From NCBI GenBank assembly GCA_002869145.1, contig PKTM01000005.1, positions 328-36,883 on the forward strand: DNA of 36,556 nt, read 5' to 3'. Positions 7,897 to 16,501 of the stretch are shown one piece after another. The notes beneath the pieces were generated by a model that did not search any database, was not told the origin of the DNA, and was given only the letters and a program-made list of their open reading frames with translations. Made by a program: the position numbers and the translations under genes. The DNA comes from Denitrovibrio sp. (lineage in GTDB: Bacteria; Chrysiogenota; Deferribacteres; Deferribacterales; Geovibrionaceae). Each line of letters opens with the position of its first letter. The first letter of the stretch is position 1.

Positions 7897-7904
7897 CTTA
7901 AAAT
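7875..7904 (+). promoter_or_regulatory. Likely promoter of the DUF134 gene
   Basis: TTGGTG (7875-7880), 18 bp and TAAAAT (7899-7904) lie about 40 bases before the ATG at 7945. GTGACA with 15 bp is an alternative -35. The promoter is embedded in the tandem repeat. Confidence 0.45.
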
Positions 7905-7944
7905 TGCAGCCATATATTTGCCCTTCTGCCGAAGGAGAAACAAT

Positions 7945-8334
7945 ATGCCTAGACCTTCAAAGCCGAGAACAATCGGCGTAAGGCCTGAAATCTGCAACTT
8001 CAAACCGCGCGGCATACCTACAAAAAAACTCAAAAGCGTAAATATTGCTCTTGATGAATTCGAAGCCATAAGGCTTGCTGATTACGAGGGGCTATCTCAC
8101 GAAGATGCTTCTGTTCTCATGAATATATCAAGGCCAACATTTTCGAGACTGGTTGAAAAGGCTCGCATCAATATTGCAAACTTTCTAGTGGAAGGTGCCG
8201 AGCTCGTTATTGAAGGCGGAAACGTTGAGTTCCGTGAATGCGGGTGCAAGAACTGCAAAGAGGGACTCCCTACAAGCAGGATCGAACGTAGAAACCACGA
8301 GTGCCCAACAACGCTTAAAGAAGAACCTGTTTAA
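7945..8334 (+). CDS. DUF134 predicted DNA-binding protein
   Basis: A small predicted transcription regulator of 129 residues, function not established. It begins MPRPSKPRTIGVRP, the usual DUF134 start; the ATG at 7945 is preferred over an upstream in-frame ATG at 7918 because AAGGAGA lies just before it. A sigma-70 region-4-like helix-turn-helix covers DEFEAIRLADYEGLSHEDAS through SRPTFSRLVEKA. The tail has closely spaced cysteines (ECGCKNCKEG), possibly a metal or Fe-S site. It converges with the rsmI-like gene, three bases away. An AAAGAAGA/TCTTCTTT inverted repeat (8317-8349) spans the junction. Confidence 0.85.
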   Translation: MPRPSKPRTIGVRPEICNFKPRGIPTKKLKSVNIALDEFEAIRLADYEGLSHEDASVLMNISRPTFSRLVEKARINIANFLVEGAELVIEGGNVEFRECGCKNCKEGLPTSRIERRNHECPTTLKEEPV

Positions 8335-8337
8335 TTA

Positions 8338-9018
8338 TCAGTCTTCTTTGAAACGTTTTTTTGATACGACCAAAACAAATGGAGCTTTCATATCTTCGGG
8401 GATGGTCTTTAAAATATCCTTAGCCTTACCTCTGTATGTTGCTTCATCCTGCATACCCAGATTAACCGAAAGGCTCATCTGCTTATCTATAAAAACAACA
8501 TCATTCAGAAGCTGATGCACTACATAAGGGCGTTCCATGATAACAACTGTGTCTCTGTTGTTATCCACTCTGTCGAAAAATTTCTTTCGTTTATCTTTCT
8601 CTTTTGGCGGAAAACCCATAAAGTGAAAACTCTCAGCGAAATAGCCTGAAACCGATAGAGCCGCTGTTATGGATGATGGTCCGGGGATTGACACTATTTT
8701 GTATCCCGCTTTCCACGCCATATTTATAAAATCATACCCCGGGTCAGCCACACATGGTGTCCCCGCATCAGATATCAGTAAAACCTGTTCGAATTCTGCG
8801 CATACTTCGATCAGAAAGTCTTTTTCTCTTTTCAGCGAGTGTTCGTTCAGAAACATCTGTTCAGCACTGCGAATGTCAGCAGCTGCCACAAAACGTCCGA
8901 GGTTTTTTCTGTCTTCACCTATAACCAGTCCGCATGATGATGCGATCTCACGAAGGTGAGAAGGAAGATTTGAGTAATCGCCGGTAATATCTGTTCCGGC
9001 TACATATATAACAGGCAT
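8338..9018 (-). CDS. rsmI: RsmI-like SAM-dependent methyltransferase, short form
   Basis: RsmI 2'-O-methylates C1402 of 16S rRNA. This protein has the tetrapyrrole-methylase fold marks LLISDAGTPCVADPGYD and SIPGPSSITAALSVSGY, then FHFMGFPPKEKDKRKKFF. It is 226 residues, about 60 short of E. coli RsmI, lacks that C-terminal extension, and its N-terminus (VIYVAGTDITGDYSNLPSHL) departs from the usual TPIGN start. It could be a divergent paralogue. Its start abuts the serS stop, so it is the last gene of the ribF operon. Confidence 0.72.
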   Translation of the reverse strand: MPVIYVAGTDITGDYSNLPSHLREIASSCGLVIGEDRKNLGRFVAAADIRSAEQMFLNEHSLKREKDFLIEVCAEFEQVLLISDAGTPCVADPGYDFINMAWKAGYKIVSIPGPSSITAALSVSGYFAESFHFMGFPPKEKDKRKKFFDRVDNNRDTVVIMERPYVVHQLLNDVVFIDKQMSLSVNLGMQDEATYRGKAKDILKTIPEDMKAPFVLVVSKKRFKED

Positions 9019-10287
9019 CTAGCTTATTACCTCCAGCCCACCAAGATATGGTCGAAGGGCTTCTGGCACAGTCACTGTTCCATCTTCATTCTGATAGTTT
9101 TCTAAAACAGCAAGAAATGTTCGTCCAACTGCAAGTCCGGAACCGTTTATAGTATGTGCAAACTCCACCTTTTTCTCGCCTTTTCTGCGGAAACGGATGG
9201 ATGCTCTTCTCGCCTGATAGTCTGTAAATGTGGAACAGGATGATATCTCACGGTAGGCTCCTTGTGAAGGAAGCCACACTTCTATGTCAAAAGTTTTCGC
9301 AGATGAAAAGCCGATATCGCCGCTGCAAAGGGTCATTACCCTGTATGGAAGATTAAGTTTTTGAAGGATGATCTCTGCTGATTCCAGCAGCTCCATAAGC
9401 TCTGTCTCAGAATCCTCCGGTCTTGTCACCTTCACCAGCTCTACTTTATTAAACTGATGCTGGCGTATAAGCCCACGCACATCTTTGCCGTGTGACCCGG
9501 CTTCACGTCTGAAACATGCAGAGTAGGAGCAGTGCTTCACAGGCAAGTTCTCTTCATCAAGAATCTCCTGAGCGTAAAGGTTTGTTACTGAGACTTCCGC
9601 AGTAGGTATAAGGTATAGCTCGTCCCTCTCACACTTGAAAAGATCCTCTTCAAATTTCGGAAGCTGACCAGTCCCTTTCATCGCCTCTGCATTTACCAGA
9701 TAAGGCGCAATAACCTCTTTGTATCCACGCTCAGCATGAGTGTCGAGCATAAAGTTTATTAGTGCACGCTCGAGTTTTGCGCCCAGACCCATATAAGCGG
9801 TAAATCTTGACTTTGAGACTTTAACTCCACGCTCAAAATCTAATATACCGAGTCCGTCAGCTATATCCCAGTGAGGTTTCGCTTCAAAGTTAAAATCTTT
9901 CGCTGTGCCCCACTCTTTATATAAAGTATTTTCGTTTTCGTCTTTTCCAACAGGCACGTCTTCAAGGTGCAGATTTGGCAAATTCAGCAGCATGTCGTTC
10001 ATCTTTTCCGCTGCCTCATTAAGCTCTGCGTCAATGGCGGCTATCCTGTCGCCGGCTTCACGCATCTTTGCCTGTATCTCAGATATATCACCGCCGGACT
10101 TTTTTATGGCGCCTATCTCTTTACTAACTTTATTTCTCTCAGCTTTCAGCTGGTCATTTTCTGCCTGAAGTGATTTGCGTTTATCATCAAGGGATATAAG
10201 CAGATCAAAGTCAAACTCAGCACCCCTGTTTGCAGTTTTTCTTTTCGCCTCGTCCAGATTTGCAATGATATATTTTATATCAAGCAT
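9019..10287 (-). CDS. serS: Seryl-tRNA synthetase
   Basis: This enzyme charges tRNA-Ser (and tRNA-Sec) with serine. The 422 residues are standard. An N-terminal coiled-coil arm (about 30-100, rich in K/E/A) is followed by class II motifs: motif 1 around LERALINFMLD, motif 2 CFRREAGSHGKDVRGLIRQH, and motif 3 NGSGLAVGRTFLAVLENYQ. It is adjacent, without a gap, to bamD upstream and the rsmI-like gene downstream. Confidence 0.98.
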   Translation of the reverse strand: MLDIKYIIANLDEAKRKTANRGAEFDFDLLISLDDKRKSLQAENDQLKAERNKVSKEIGAIKKSGGDISEIQAKMREAGDRIAAIDAELNEAAEKMNDMLLNLPNLHLEDVPVGKDENENTLYKEWGTAKDFNFEAKPHWDIADGLGILDFERGVKVSKSRFTAYMGLGAKLERALINFMLDTHAERGYKEVIAPYLVNAEAMKGTGQLPKFEEDLFKCERDELYLIPTAEVSVTNLYAQEILDEENLPVKHCSYSACFRREAGSHGKDVRGLIRQHQFNKVELVKVTRPEDSETELMELLESAEIILQKLNLPYRVMTLCSGDIGFSSAKTFDIEVWLPSQGAYREISSCSTFTDYQARRASIRFRRKGEKKVEFAHTINGSGLAVGRTFLAVLENYQNEDGTVTVPEALRPYLGGLEVIS

Positions 10288-11067
10288 TTAGTTCTCCTTT
10301 GTTTCCTCAAGTTTCACGGTTATCTTTGCCAGCAGGCTTGTAAGCTCCCTGGCTACATCAAGCACGTATGGAGAATCAGGTCTCTCCTTTATCAGTTTTT
10401 GATAATATTTTACAGCTTCTGCCTCACGCCCTTCTTTGTCAGCCAGCCAGTTCGCATAAAGGTAAAGTGCTTCACCGTATGCTTCGGTATCTTCGTAGTT
10501 ATTGATAAGATACAGCAGTCTCCCCTCAGCAGAATCAGGCTCTTTTATGCGGAAATAAAATTTTGCCACATAAAGTTCGCGTTCTGCAAGAAGGCTGCGA
10601 AGTTCTACTATCTTTTTGTTTACTTCAAACTCACGGGCCGAAGAAGGTGATATGTCACGCAGCTGTGTGAAAGCATAAAGAGCCCCCTCAACAGCGCCCA
10701 TATCTCTGTCTATGGTATCTATAAGTGCATAGTGTGAAAGACCAAGTCTGAGCAATGCTGTCACAGCATCGTCAGTCTCGCCATATATCTCTATAAACAA
10801 TTCATAGGCGGGTATGGCTTCGGCATATTTCTTATCTAAAAAGTAGGAATCTGCCAGAAAAAGCTGTGCTTTTGCAGCCATTTCAGGATTTTCCGCCTCC
10901 ATCAAAGTATTTTCAAACATTGTAATGGCTTTGTCATAATTTCTGTTCTTAAAATGATTAAGACCCATCTTCATGCTTTCATCAGCCTTTATCGTCCTGT
11001 CGGTTTTTGTGGAGCAGGAGGCAAAGGCAAGAAGAGCAACTATAAGTAATAAAATTATCTTTCTCAT
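10288..11067 (-). CDS. bamD: BamD-like outer-membrane assembly lipoprotein
   Basis: A periplasmic TPR lipoprotein of the beta-barrel assembly machine. The signal peptide ends in a lipobox (LLAFASC, Cys near 18). TPR-like units follow: GLNHFKNRNYDKAITMFENT, LFLADSYFLDKKYAEAIPAY, and a C-terminal AVKYYQKLIKERPDSPYV. At 259 residues it is close to E. coli BamD (245). The start overlaps the rimO stop by four bases. The match to BamD is by layout; a generic TPR lipoprotein is the alternative. Confidence 0.8.
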   Translation of the reverse strand: MRKIILLLIVALLAFASCSTKTDRTIKADESMKMGLNHFKNRNYDKAITMFENTLMEAENPEMAAKAQLFLADSYFLDKKYAEAIPAYELFIEIYGETDDAVTALLRLGLSHYALIDTIDRDMGAVEGALYAFTQLRDISPSSAREFEVNKKIVELRSLLAERELYVAKFYFRIKEPDSAEGRLLYLINNYEDTEAYGEALYLYANWLADKEGREAEAVKYYQKLIKERPDSPYVLDVARELTSLLAKITVKLEETKEN

Positions 11068-12380
11068 GTATCACCTTGGTTAGTTAAAATTTCGCAATAT
11101 ATATCAGGATAAATTATCCGTTTGATTCTGCATTTATATGGGCCGTAGCCCTCTGCGGCAACACCGTCTATAAAGTAGGCTTTACCGTCTATCTCCGGAG
11201 CCTGAAACTCAGCACGCCCTTCTAAGATAAGGTCGGACTGATCACTGACCCCTTCGACAAAGCAGATTATGTCGTTTTTTTTCAGTATTTTCAAGCGGTT
11301 GTTGGTATTTGTCTTCTGGAGTTTCTGCAAGGCTTTGATACGCTTATTAGTCTCACGTTTCCCCACAGGTTCACCAAAACTATATGCGGCTGTACCAACC
11401 TCTTTGGAATAAGGGAAAAAGCCAGCAAAGTCAGGTTTGTGCCGAGTGAGGAATTTCTCCAGCTCAGCAAAATCATCAGCCTCTTCACCCGGGAATCCGA
11501 CTATACCTGTTGTTCTTATAAAGCTTTCAGGATCAGCCTTTCTAATACTGTCAAACACTCTGTCTATTGTTTTGGAATCAGATTTTCTTTTCATCAGCTT
11601 CAGCATTTTATCCGAATAGTGCTGAACCGGGATGTCGAAATAGCTCAGTATCTTAGAGCTTTCGCATATAGTCTGTACAAGTTCGCTGGTGACTCCGTCT
11701 GGGTTCATATACATAACTCTAATACGGAAGTCGCCTTCTATCTGTTCGAGTTTTTTCAAAAGCTCAACTATCTTTGTTTCACCATATATGTCCGTACCGT
11801 ACTTTGTGTTATCCTGAGAGATGACAATCAGCTCTTTGATTCCGCCTTTTACAAGGCTTGCTGCCTCATCTATAACCTCTTCAATTTTGCGGCTTACCAG
11901 TCCGCCTCTAATGCCGGGGATGGCGCAGTAGCTGCACTTGTTGTTGCATCCTTCAGATATTTTCAGATAGGCGTAGTAGTGCGCATTTGTTATTACCCTC
12001 GAAGAGCCGTAATGCTCCACAGGGGCATCTGTACCATTCAGATAATTTATAACCTTATGAAGCTCGCCTACACCTGTATAGAAATCTATTTCGGGTATCT
12101 CTTTTGTAATCTCACCGCCATACCTCTCGCTCATGCACCCTGTCACAATAAGCTTCGCGCCATCTTTTTTTCGGGAGTTCATCTCCAGAATATTCTCTAT
12201 GGCCTCCTCAACTGCGGGAGCTATAAAGCCGCAGGTATTAATTACTATTGCATCTGATTCTTCGGGTATATTTGTTATGGTAAAATCCTCGGCCTGAACA
12301 GCTCCTATCAGGTATTCGAGATCAACCTGATTTTTTGAGCAGCCGAGACTGACAAAAGATATCTTTTTATTTTCCTTCAA
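11064..12380 (-). CDS. rimO: Ribosomal protein S12 methylthiotransferase RimO
   Basis: This radical-SAM enzyme adds a methylthio group to an aspartate of ribosomal protein S12. The 438 residues open with the UPF0004 domain (SLGCSKNQVDLE, and cysteines in NTCGF and TGCMSE). The radical-SAM motif ISEGCNNKCSYCAIPGIRGG (CxxxCxxC) and a C-terminal TRAM domain follow. It overlaps ribF by 14 bases and bamD by four. Confidence 0.96.
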   Translation of the reverse strand: MKENKKISFVSLGCSKNQVDLEYLIGAVQAEDFTITNIPEESDAIVINTCGFIAPAVEEAIENILEMNSRKKDGAKLIVTGCMSERYGGEITKEIPEIDFYTGVGELHKVINYLNGTDAPVEHYGSSRVITNAHYYAYLKISEGCNNKCSYCAIPGIRGGLVSRKIEEVIDEAASLVKGGIKELIVISQDNTKYGTDIYGETKIVELLKKLEQIEGDFRIRVMYMNPDGVTSELVQTICESSKILSYFDIPVQHYSDKMLKLMKRKSDSKTIDRVFDSIRKADPESFIRTTGIVGFPGEEADDFAELEKFLTRHKPDFAGFFPYSKEVGTAAYSFGEPVGKRETNKRIKALQKLQKTNTNNRLKILKKNDIICFVEGVSDQSDLILEGRAEFQAPEIDGKAYFIDGVAAEGYGPYKCRIKRIIYPDIYCEILTNQGDT

Positions 12381-13287
12381 GGAGCACCTTTATTTTTTTG
12401 CAATCTTCCTGTATCTGAGCTACAAGCTCTTCCATATTGTCAAACTTCTTGTCGCCTCGGATGAAATCCACTATCTCAACATCTATCTCTTTTCCGTAGA
12501 GGTTTTTTGCAAAGTCGAAAATGTTAACCTCCACCCTTTTATTTCCGGCATCAGCCACAGTAGGTCTGTCGCCAATGTATAGTGCGCCTTTAAATGTTTC
12601 GCCATCCACATGCACTATGCTTGAATAGATGCCGTTTGCAGGAATAAGTTCGTTATTTACTTTAATATTAGCCGTCGGGAAACCCATTCTGGAAGCCAGT
12701 CCATCACCACGAACAACCTCCCCTCTTATGCAGTAGTTTCTTCCGAGCAGTTTTGCCGCATCTTCAGGAAGTCCGTCATCCAGAGCTTTGCGTATGTTTG
12801 TGCTGGAGGCTGTAACACCGTCCACTATTATCTTTGGAACACGCAGGGCTGTAAAACCGTGTTTTTCGGCCATTGTTTGCAGAAACTCATAAGTTCCACG
12901 CCTGTTGCGGCCAAACTTATAGTCATAACCAACCACAACAAAACTGGCCTTCATCTTTTTCAGCAGATATTCACGCACAAAGACAGATGGGTTGATGCGT
13001 GCCATCTCCATGTTGAAATCCAGCAGAAACACTTTATCCACGCCCAATTTTTCAAGCTGCGCGACCTTCATTTCGGTGGTCTGGAGCAGTCTAATATCTG
13101 CACCGAAAAACCTCATCGGATGTGGGTCAAAGGTCACCAGACCAGATGCAAACCCACGGTCGGAAGCTATGGATACTATTCTCTTCACTATCTCGGCGTG
13201 CCCAAGATGAACTCCGTCGAAGTTACCTATGCTGACAGCCATGTTCTTTTCAGCCTGAAAGTGTCTCAGGTCACGTACGATTTCCAT
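12367..13287 (-). CDS. ribF: Bifunctional riboflavin kinase / FAD synthetase
   Basis: RibF turns riboflavin to FMN and then FAD. The N-terminal adenylyltransferase domain has AVSIGNFDGVHLGHAEIV and the ISSTxxR-like TASSTNIRKALDDG. The C-terminal kinase domain has GRNYCIRGEVVRGDGLASRMGFPTANI (given here as landmarks near 187-213). I chose the ATG at 13287 because it places GNFDGVH at the usual distance from the start. An in-frame ATG at 13314 adds nine residues; neither has a strong ribosome site. It is the first gene of the minus-strand operon. Confidence 0.94.
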   Translation of the reverse strand: MEIVRDLRHFQAEKNMAVSIGNFDGVHLGHAEIVKRIVSIASDRGFASGLVTFDPHPMRFFGADIRLLQTTEMKVAQLEKLGVDKVFLLDFNMEMARINPSVFVREYLLKKMKASFVVVGYDYKFGRNRRGTYEFLQTMAEKHGFTALRVPKIIVDGVTASSTNIRKALDDGLPEDAAKLLGRNYCIRGEVVRGDGLASRMGFPTANIKVNNELIPANGIYSSIVHVDGETFKGALYIGDRPTVADAGNKRVEVNIFDFAKNLYGKEIDVEIVDFIRGDKKFDNMEELVAQIQEDCKKIKVLLEGK

Positions 13288-13444
13288 TGAGCTTAAAATA
13301 TGACAAACATGCATTACAAATCAACACATTTATTTAATCTCTTAAAAGTAAGCGATTTTAAATTAGAAAAATTATTATCTATAAGGTATATAACGTTAAG
13401 TTTTGTAAATTTTACCGATTAAATTAATATTTATGATATTTTAT

Positions 13445-13474
13445 TTGACAAAGCACGCATGCAATATATATAAA
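13445..13474 (+). promoter_or_regulatory. Promoter of the arsR-RND efflux operon
   Basis: TTGACA (13445-13450) is followed by an AT-rich -10 region: TATATA at 16 bp or TATAAA (13469-13474) at 18 bp. The start codon at 13539 has ACGGAGGA before it. The alternating AT run at 13464-13480 could be an operator, but simple AT repeats carry little information. Confidence 0.55.
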
Positions 13475-13538
13475 TATATAGATAGTATTTAAAGCTTTTT
13501 TTGAATTTTTATTTATTTTAACGGAGGATTAAAAGATT

Positions 13539-13838
13539 ATGGAAGAATGGTTTAACACTTACTCGGAAAAGATTAAGGCACTCGGACATCCCATCAGACT
13601 TAAGCTGGTCATAGGGCTTATGGGCAACGAATGTAACGTCTCAAAAATCTGCAAAGGACTTGCTATCCCGCAGGCAACCACAAGCCAGCATCTGGCGATA
13701 CTGAAAAACAAAGGTATCATTGTGGGTAAAAGAACAGGGACAAGCATCTGCTACAGTGTATGTGACGAAGGCGTTAAGGATATGATAAAAACTCTTATGG
13801 AGAGTACTGGATGCGAATCACCCTGCGAAGAGCACTAA
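13539..13838 (+). CDS. ArsR-family regulator of the efflux operon, cysteine-rich
   Basis: A 99-residue winged-helix repressor. The helix-turn-helix is VSKICKGLAIPQATTSQHLAILKNKG, shown here as its landmarks near 34-59, with the wing KRTGTSICYSV. Six cysteines (C32, C38, C71, C75, C92, C96) suggest a thiol-redox, persulfide or soft-metal sensor. The arsenic-type motif ELCVCD is not kept (ECNVSK instead). It is the first gene of the efflux operon, and its end overlaps the channel gene by 28 bases, so it very probably controls the pump. The inducer is unknown. Confidence 0.88.
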   Translation: MEEWFNTYSEKIKALGHPIRLKLVIGLMGNECNVSKICKGLAIPQATTSQHLAILKNKGIIVGKRTGTSICYSVCDEGVKDMIKTLMESTGCESPCEEH

Positions 13839-15133
13839 TAATTATTACGGTAACAGCTTTCACAGCCGTTACAGCTTACGCAAAACCTATGGACTTTAAT
13901 GAGGCTAAAAACACAGCTCTCACAAATTCTAATATGATAAAATCTTACCAGTCTAAAGAGAAGGCAGCCTCCTATCGCCATATGCAGGCGGTGGGCGGCT
14001 ATCTTCCGAAAGTATCATTCAATCAGACATATATGAAAACAGACGAACCTGCTAATGCCGCTTTTAGCAAAATGGCACAGGGGCGTTTCGATATGGCCTA
14101 TTTCGGCTCGGAACTTCCGGATCCTGAATATGTTTCCAACCATCAAAGCAAAATCCAGATAATGCAGCCTATCTTTATGAACGGACAGATTGTGTTTGGC
14201 ATAAAGCAGGCAAAAGAGGCGTACAAGGCCAGCAAATTTGAAACTGAGCGGGTCAGACAGTTTACTCTTTTTAATCTGCACAGAGCATTTTACGGTCTGG
14301 CGCTTGCTGAAAAAGCCCTTGATGTTGTCAGGCACTCATATGACAGAACAGAGAGATATTACAAAGCAGCTCAGGACTTTTACAAAAACGGCCTTATAGT
14401 AAAAAGCGACCTGCTGGTCTCTGAGACCTACCTGCTCATTAACGAACAGGCTGTAAAAGATGCTGAGAAGCAGCACGCTGTGGCAATGAGTCATCTTCAA
14501 AGAATACTCGGCACCGACGAACCCATAGAGATAATTTGGACAGACCCAAAACTAACTTTCGAAGATAACTTATCGCACTATACCCAGATAGGACTTTCAA
14601 AAAGACAGGATCTTGCAGCTATGAAAAGGTATGCAAACATGTCAAACCTTGAAAATACAAAATCTAAAGTAGCTTTTCTCCCCTCGTTGTCAGTCTTTGC
14701 TGACTATCAGAGGAACGACAATAAGATGTTCGGCGAAAACGGTGAGGGTTATACCTTCGGCGCACAATTTGAGCTGAACCTTTTCAACGGTTTTACGGAC
14801 TACAACAAAGTTCGGGAATCAAAAAGTAACCACTACTCTATGCTTCACCAGATATCTGATAAGAAGCTGGAGATAAAGTCAGAAATAAAAAATTCCTTTT
14901 ACGGAGTTATAGCCGCATCAAAACAGATCGAAGCGTCAAAGAAACGTGTGGAAGCCGCTCAAAAAGCTCTGGAGATAACAGAGAACAGGTTCAACGAAGG
15001 GCTGAGCAAGGTTACAGAGCTTCTGGATCGCGAAGTAGATGTGAAACAGGCCGAACTTAAACTCTATATATCTGAACATCAGCAGATAGTTGAGAAGGCA
15101 GGACTCCACCTTGCAGCGGGCACTCTAAACTGA
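13811..15133 (+). CDS. TolC-family outer-membrane efflux channel
   Basis: The outer-membrane duct of a tripartite efflux pump. The 440 residues begin with a signal peptide ending AYA before KPMDF. Two outer-membrane efflux protein repeats follow: about 30-230 and 240-435, each with long amphipathic helices such as AAQDFYKNGLIVKSDLLVSE and ALEITENRFNEGLSKVTELL. It starts inside the arsR gene with GGAGAG as ribosome site. A small CTGACA/TGTCAG hairpin overlaps its stop codon. Confidence 0.92.
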   Translation: MRITLRRALIIITVTAFTAVTAYAKPMDFNEAKNTALTNSNMIKSYQSKEKAASYRHMQAVGGYLPKVSFNQTYMKTDEPANAAFSKMAQGRFDMAYFGSELPDPEYVSNHQSKIQIMQPIFMNGQIVFGIKQAKEAYKASKFETERVRQFTLFNLHRAFYGLALAEKALDVVRHSYDRTERYYKAAQDFYKNGLIVKSDLLVSETYLLINEQAVKDAEKQHAVAMSHLQRILGTDEPIEIIWTDPKLTFEDNLSHYTQIGLSKRQDLAAMKRYANMSNLENTKSKVAFLPSLSVFADYQRNDNKMFGENGEGYTFGAQFELNLFNGFTDYNKVRESKSNHYSMLHQISDKKLEIKSEIKNSFYGVIAASKQIEASKKRVEAAQKALEITENRFNEGLSKVTELLDREVDVKQAELKLYISEHQQIVEKAGLHLAAGTLN

Positions 15134-15157
15134 CATTTTCTGTCAGACGCTATTTTT
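15130..15157 (+). terminator. Hairpin at the channel-gene stop, weak terminator or processing site
   Basis: CTGACA-TTTTC-TGTCAG is a perfect six-pair stem that includes the stop codon. The T-run (TATTTTT) begins about five bases after the stem, so termination would be partial at best. Together with the promoter downstream it may separate channel and pump expression. Confidence 0.3.
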
Positions 15158-15257
15158 AAATATACATATTTGTGAGTTTATTCCGTTAGGTTTGAGAAAC
15201 CGATAAACACGGAGTACAATAAGTAATACAAAAGTGAAATTTATTTAAATTTTACAC

Positions 15258-15285
15258 TTGCAATAAACTATCAATATTATAATAT
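15258..15285 (+). promoter_or_regulatory. Internal promoter before the membrane fusion gene
   Basis: TTGCAA (15258-15263), 16 bp and TAATAT (15280-15285) lie in the 189-bp gap between channel and fusion-protein genes. TATAAT at 15278-15283 is an alternative with a 14-bp spacer. A perfect palindrome begins at the next base. Confidence 0.5.
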
Positions 15286-15299
15286 ATGAATATATTCAT
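15286..15299. promoter_or_regulatory. Perfect 14-bp palindrome, candidate repressor operator
   Basis: ATGAATATATTCAT is its own reverse complement. It covers the expected transcription start of the internal promoter. TGAA...TTCA half-sites are typical of ArsR/SmtB operators, so the operon's own ArsR protein is the natural candidate. I found no second copy at the operon's first promoter. Confidence 0.5.
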
Positions 15300-15322
15300 G
15301 TGTATTAATGAGAGGGAATATG

Positions 15323-16501
15323 ATGCTTCGCAAATTTGTAGTTTCAATGGCAGCCGCAGCCATCCTTGTAGCCTGCGGTACAGAAGATAAAAAGCAGGAA
15401 ACAATAGATACTCCTAAAAGCGTGACAGTAACCACTATGACAGTTGAAAAAACTGATGCAGCTTCTTCCAGAAGCTTTACAGCAAAGGTTTCAAGTGAAA
15501 AAACAGCTTTCATTATCCCAAAAGTTGTTGGTTATGTTGAAAACATACTGGTTTCACCCGGACAAAAAATCACAAAAGGACAGCTTCTGGTCACCATTAA
15601 AAGCGGTGAGCTTGAGGATAAATACAAATACGCTCAGTCTAGTGTAAAAGAGGCTGAAAACGGACTTAAGCAGGCTGAAATTGGTTTAAAAATGGCTGAA
15701 GCACAGCATAATCAGGCACAGTCCCAGTATGATCTGGCTGAAAAAACATATAAAAGATTTTCCAACCTTATAAAAAACAACAGCGTATCAAGGCAGGAGT
15801 TCGATCAGGTTGAATCAAATTATGACCTTGCAAAACAGTCTCTTAAAATATCAGAGGAAAATGTAAGCCTTGCCCGTGAAAAGGTTGAACAGGTAAAACT
15901 GAAGAAACAGCAGGCTGAATCTATGATGAGCGAGGTTAAAACATACCTTTCATACACACAGATAAAATCTCCTTTTGACGGAGTTGTTCTGGAAAATAGT
16001 ATGGATGCAGGAAACCTTGCAGCGCCCGGCAACCCCATAATGAAAATTGGCAACAACTCAACTGTAGTTGAGACATTCATTAGCCAGTCACTGATAAAAG
16101 ATATCGAAACCGGGATGCCCGCTATGATATCCATCGAATCAATAAAGGGTGATTTTGAAAGCAAAGTTCTTGAGATAAGCCCTGATGTTGATGTTTTCAC
16201 TGGAAGCTTCAAAGTTAAGCTAAGCGGATATGAAAAACTCTACCCCGGAATGTTTGCTAAAGTACGTTTCATAACAGGTTCAGAAAAGATTATCTCCATA
16301 CCCGAGTCAGCCCTTGTGAAACGAGGACAGCTTAATATAGTTTTTGTAGACGATAACGGCAAAGCTGATATGCGTGTTATAAAGGTTGGACGTGAACTAG
16401 ACGGAAGAATTGAAGTGCTATCAGGACTTGATGTCGGAGACAAAATAGTTATGGAGAACGCTAAACTTCTTAAATCCGGTGACATACTAGAGGCCAGATA
16501 A
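15323..16501 (+). CDS. RND efflux membrane fusion lipoprotein
   Basis: The periplasmic adaptor joining pump and channel. From the ATG at 15323 the protein is 392 residues and begins MLRKFVVSMAAAAILVACG, a signal peptide with lipobox LVAC. Upstream in-frame ATGs exist at 15308 and 15320, but AGAGGGA at 15311-15317 suits 15323 best. A barrel-sandwich half (KVVGYVENILVSPGQKITKG), a long coiled coil (about 95-200, rich in Q/A/E/K), the second half (SPFDGVVLENSMDAGNLAAP) and beta-barrel/proximal domains follow. Its stop shares one base with the pump start. Confidence 0.92.
   Translation: MLRKFVVSMAAAAILVACGTEDKKQETIDTPKSVTVTTMTVEKTDAASSRSFTAKVSSEKTAFIIPKVVGYVENILVSPGQKITKGQLLVTIKSGELEDKYKYAQSSVKEAENGLKQAEIGLKMAEAQHNQAQSQYDLAEKTYKRFSNLIKNNSVSRQEFDQVESNYDLAKQSLKISEENVSLAREKVEQVKLKKQQAESMMSEVKTYLSYTQIKSPFDGVVLENSMDAGNLAAPGNPIMKIGNNSTVVETFISQSLIKDIETGMPAMISIESIKGDFESKVLEISPDVDVFTGSFKVKLSGYEKLYPGMFAKVRFITGSEKIISIPESALVKRGQLNIVFVDDNGKADMRVIKVGRELDGRIEVLSGLDVGDKIVMENAKLLKSGDILEAR

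Noticed and set aside
11439-12257. 272-residue open frame on the plus strand opposite rimO
   Set aside because: It is antisense to a clear rimO gene, has no ribosome site and reads as a low-information aromatic/Cys-rich translation typical of a reverse frame.
13461-13482. Alternating AT palindrome near the arsR efflux promoter as an operator
   Set aside because: Runs of TATATA are always partly palindromic and merge with the -10 region, so this cannot be separated from ordinary promoter AT-richness.
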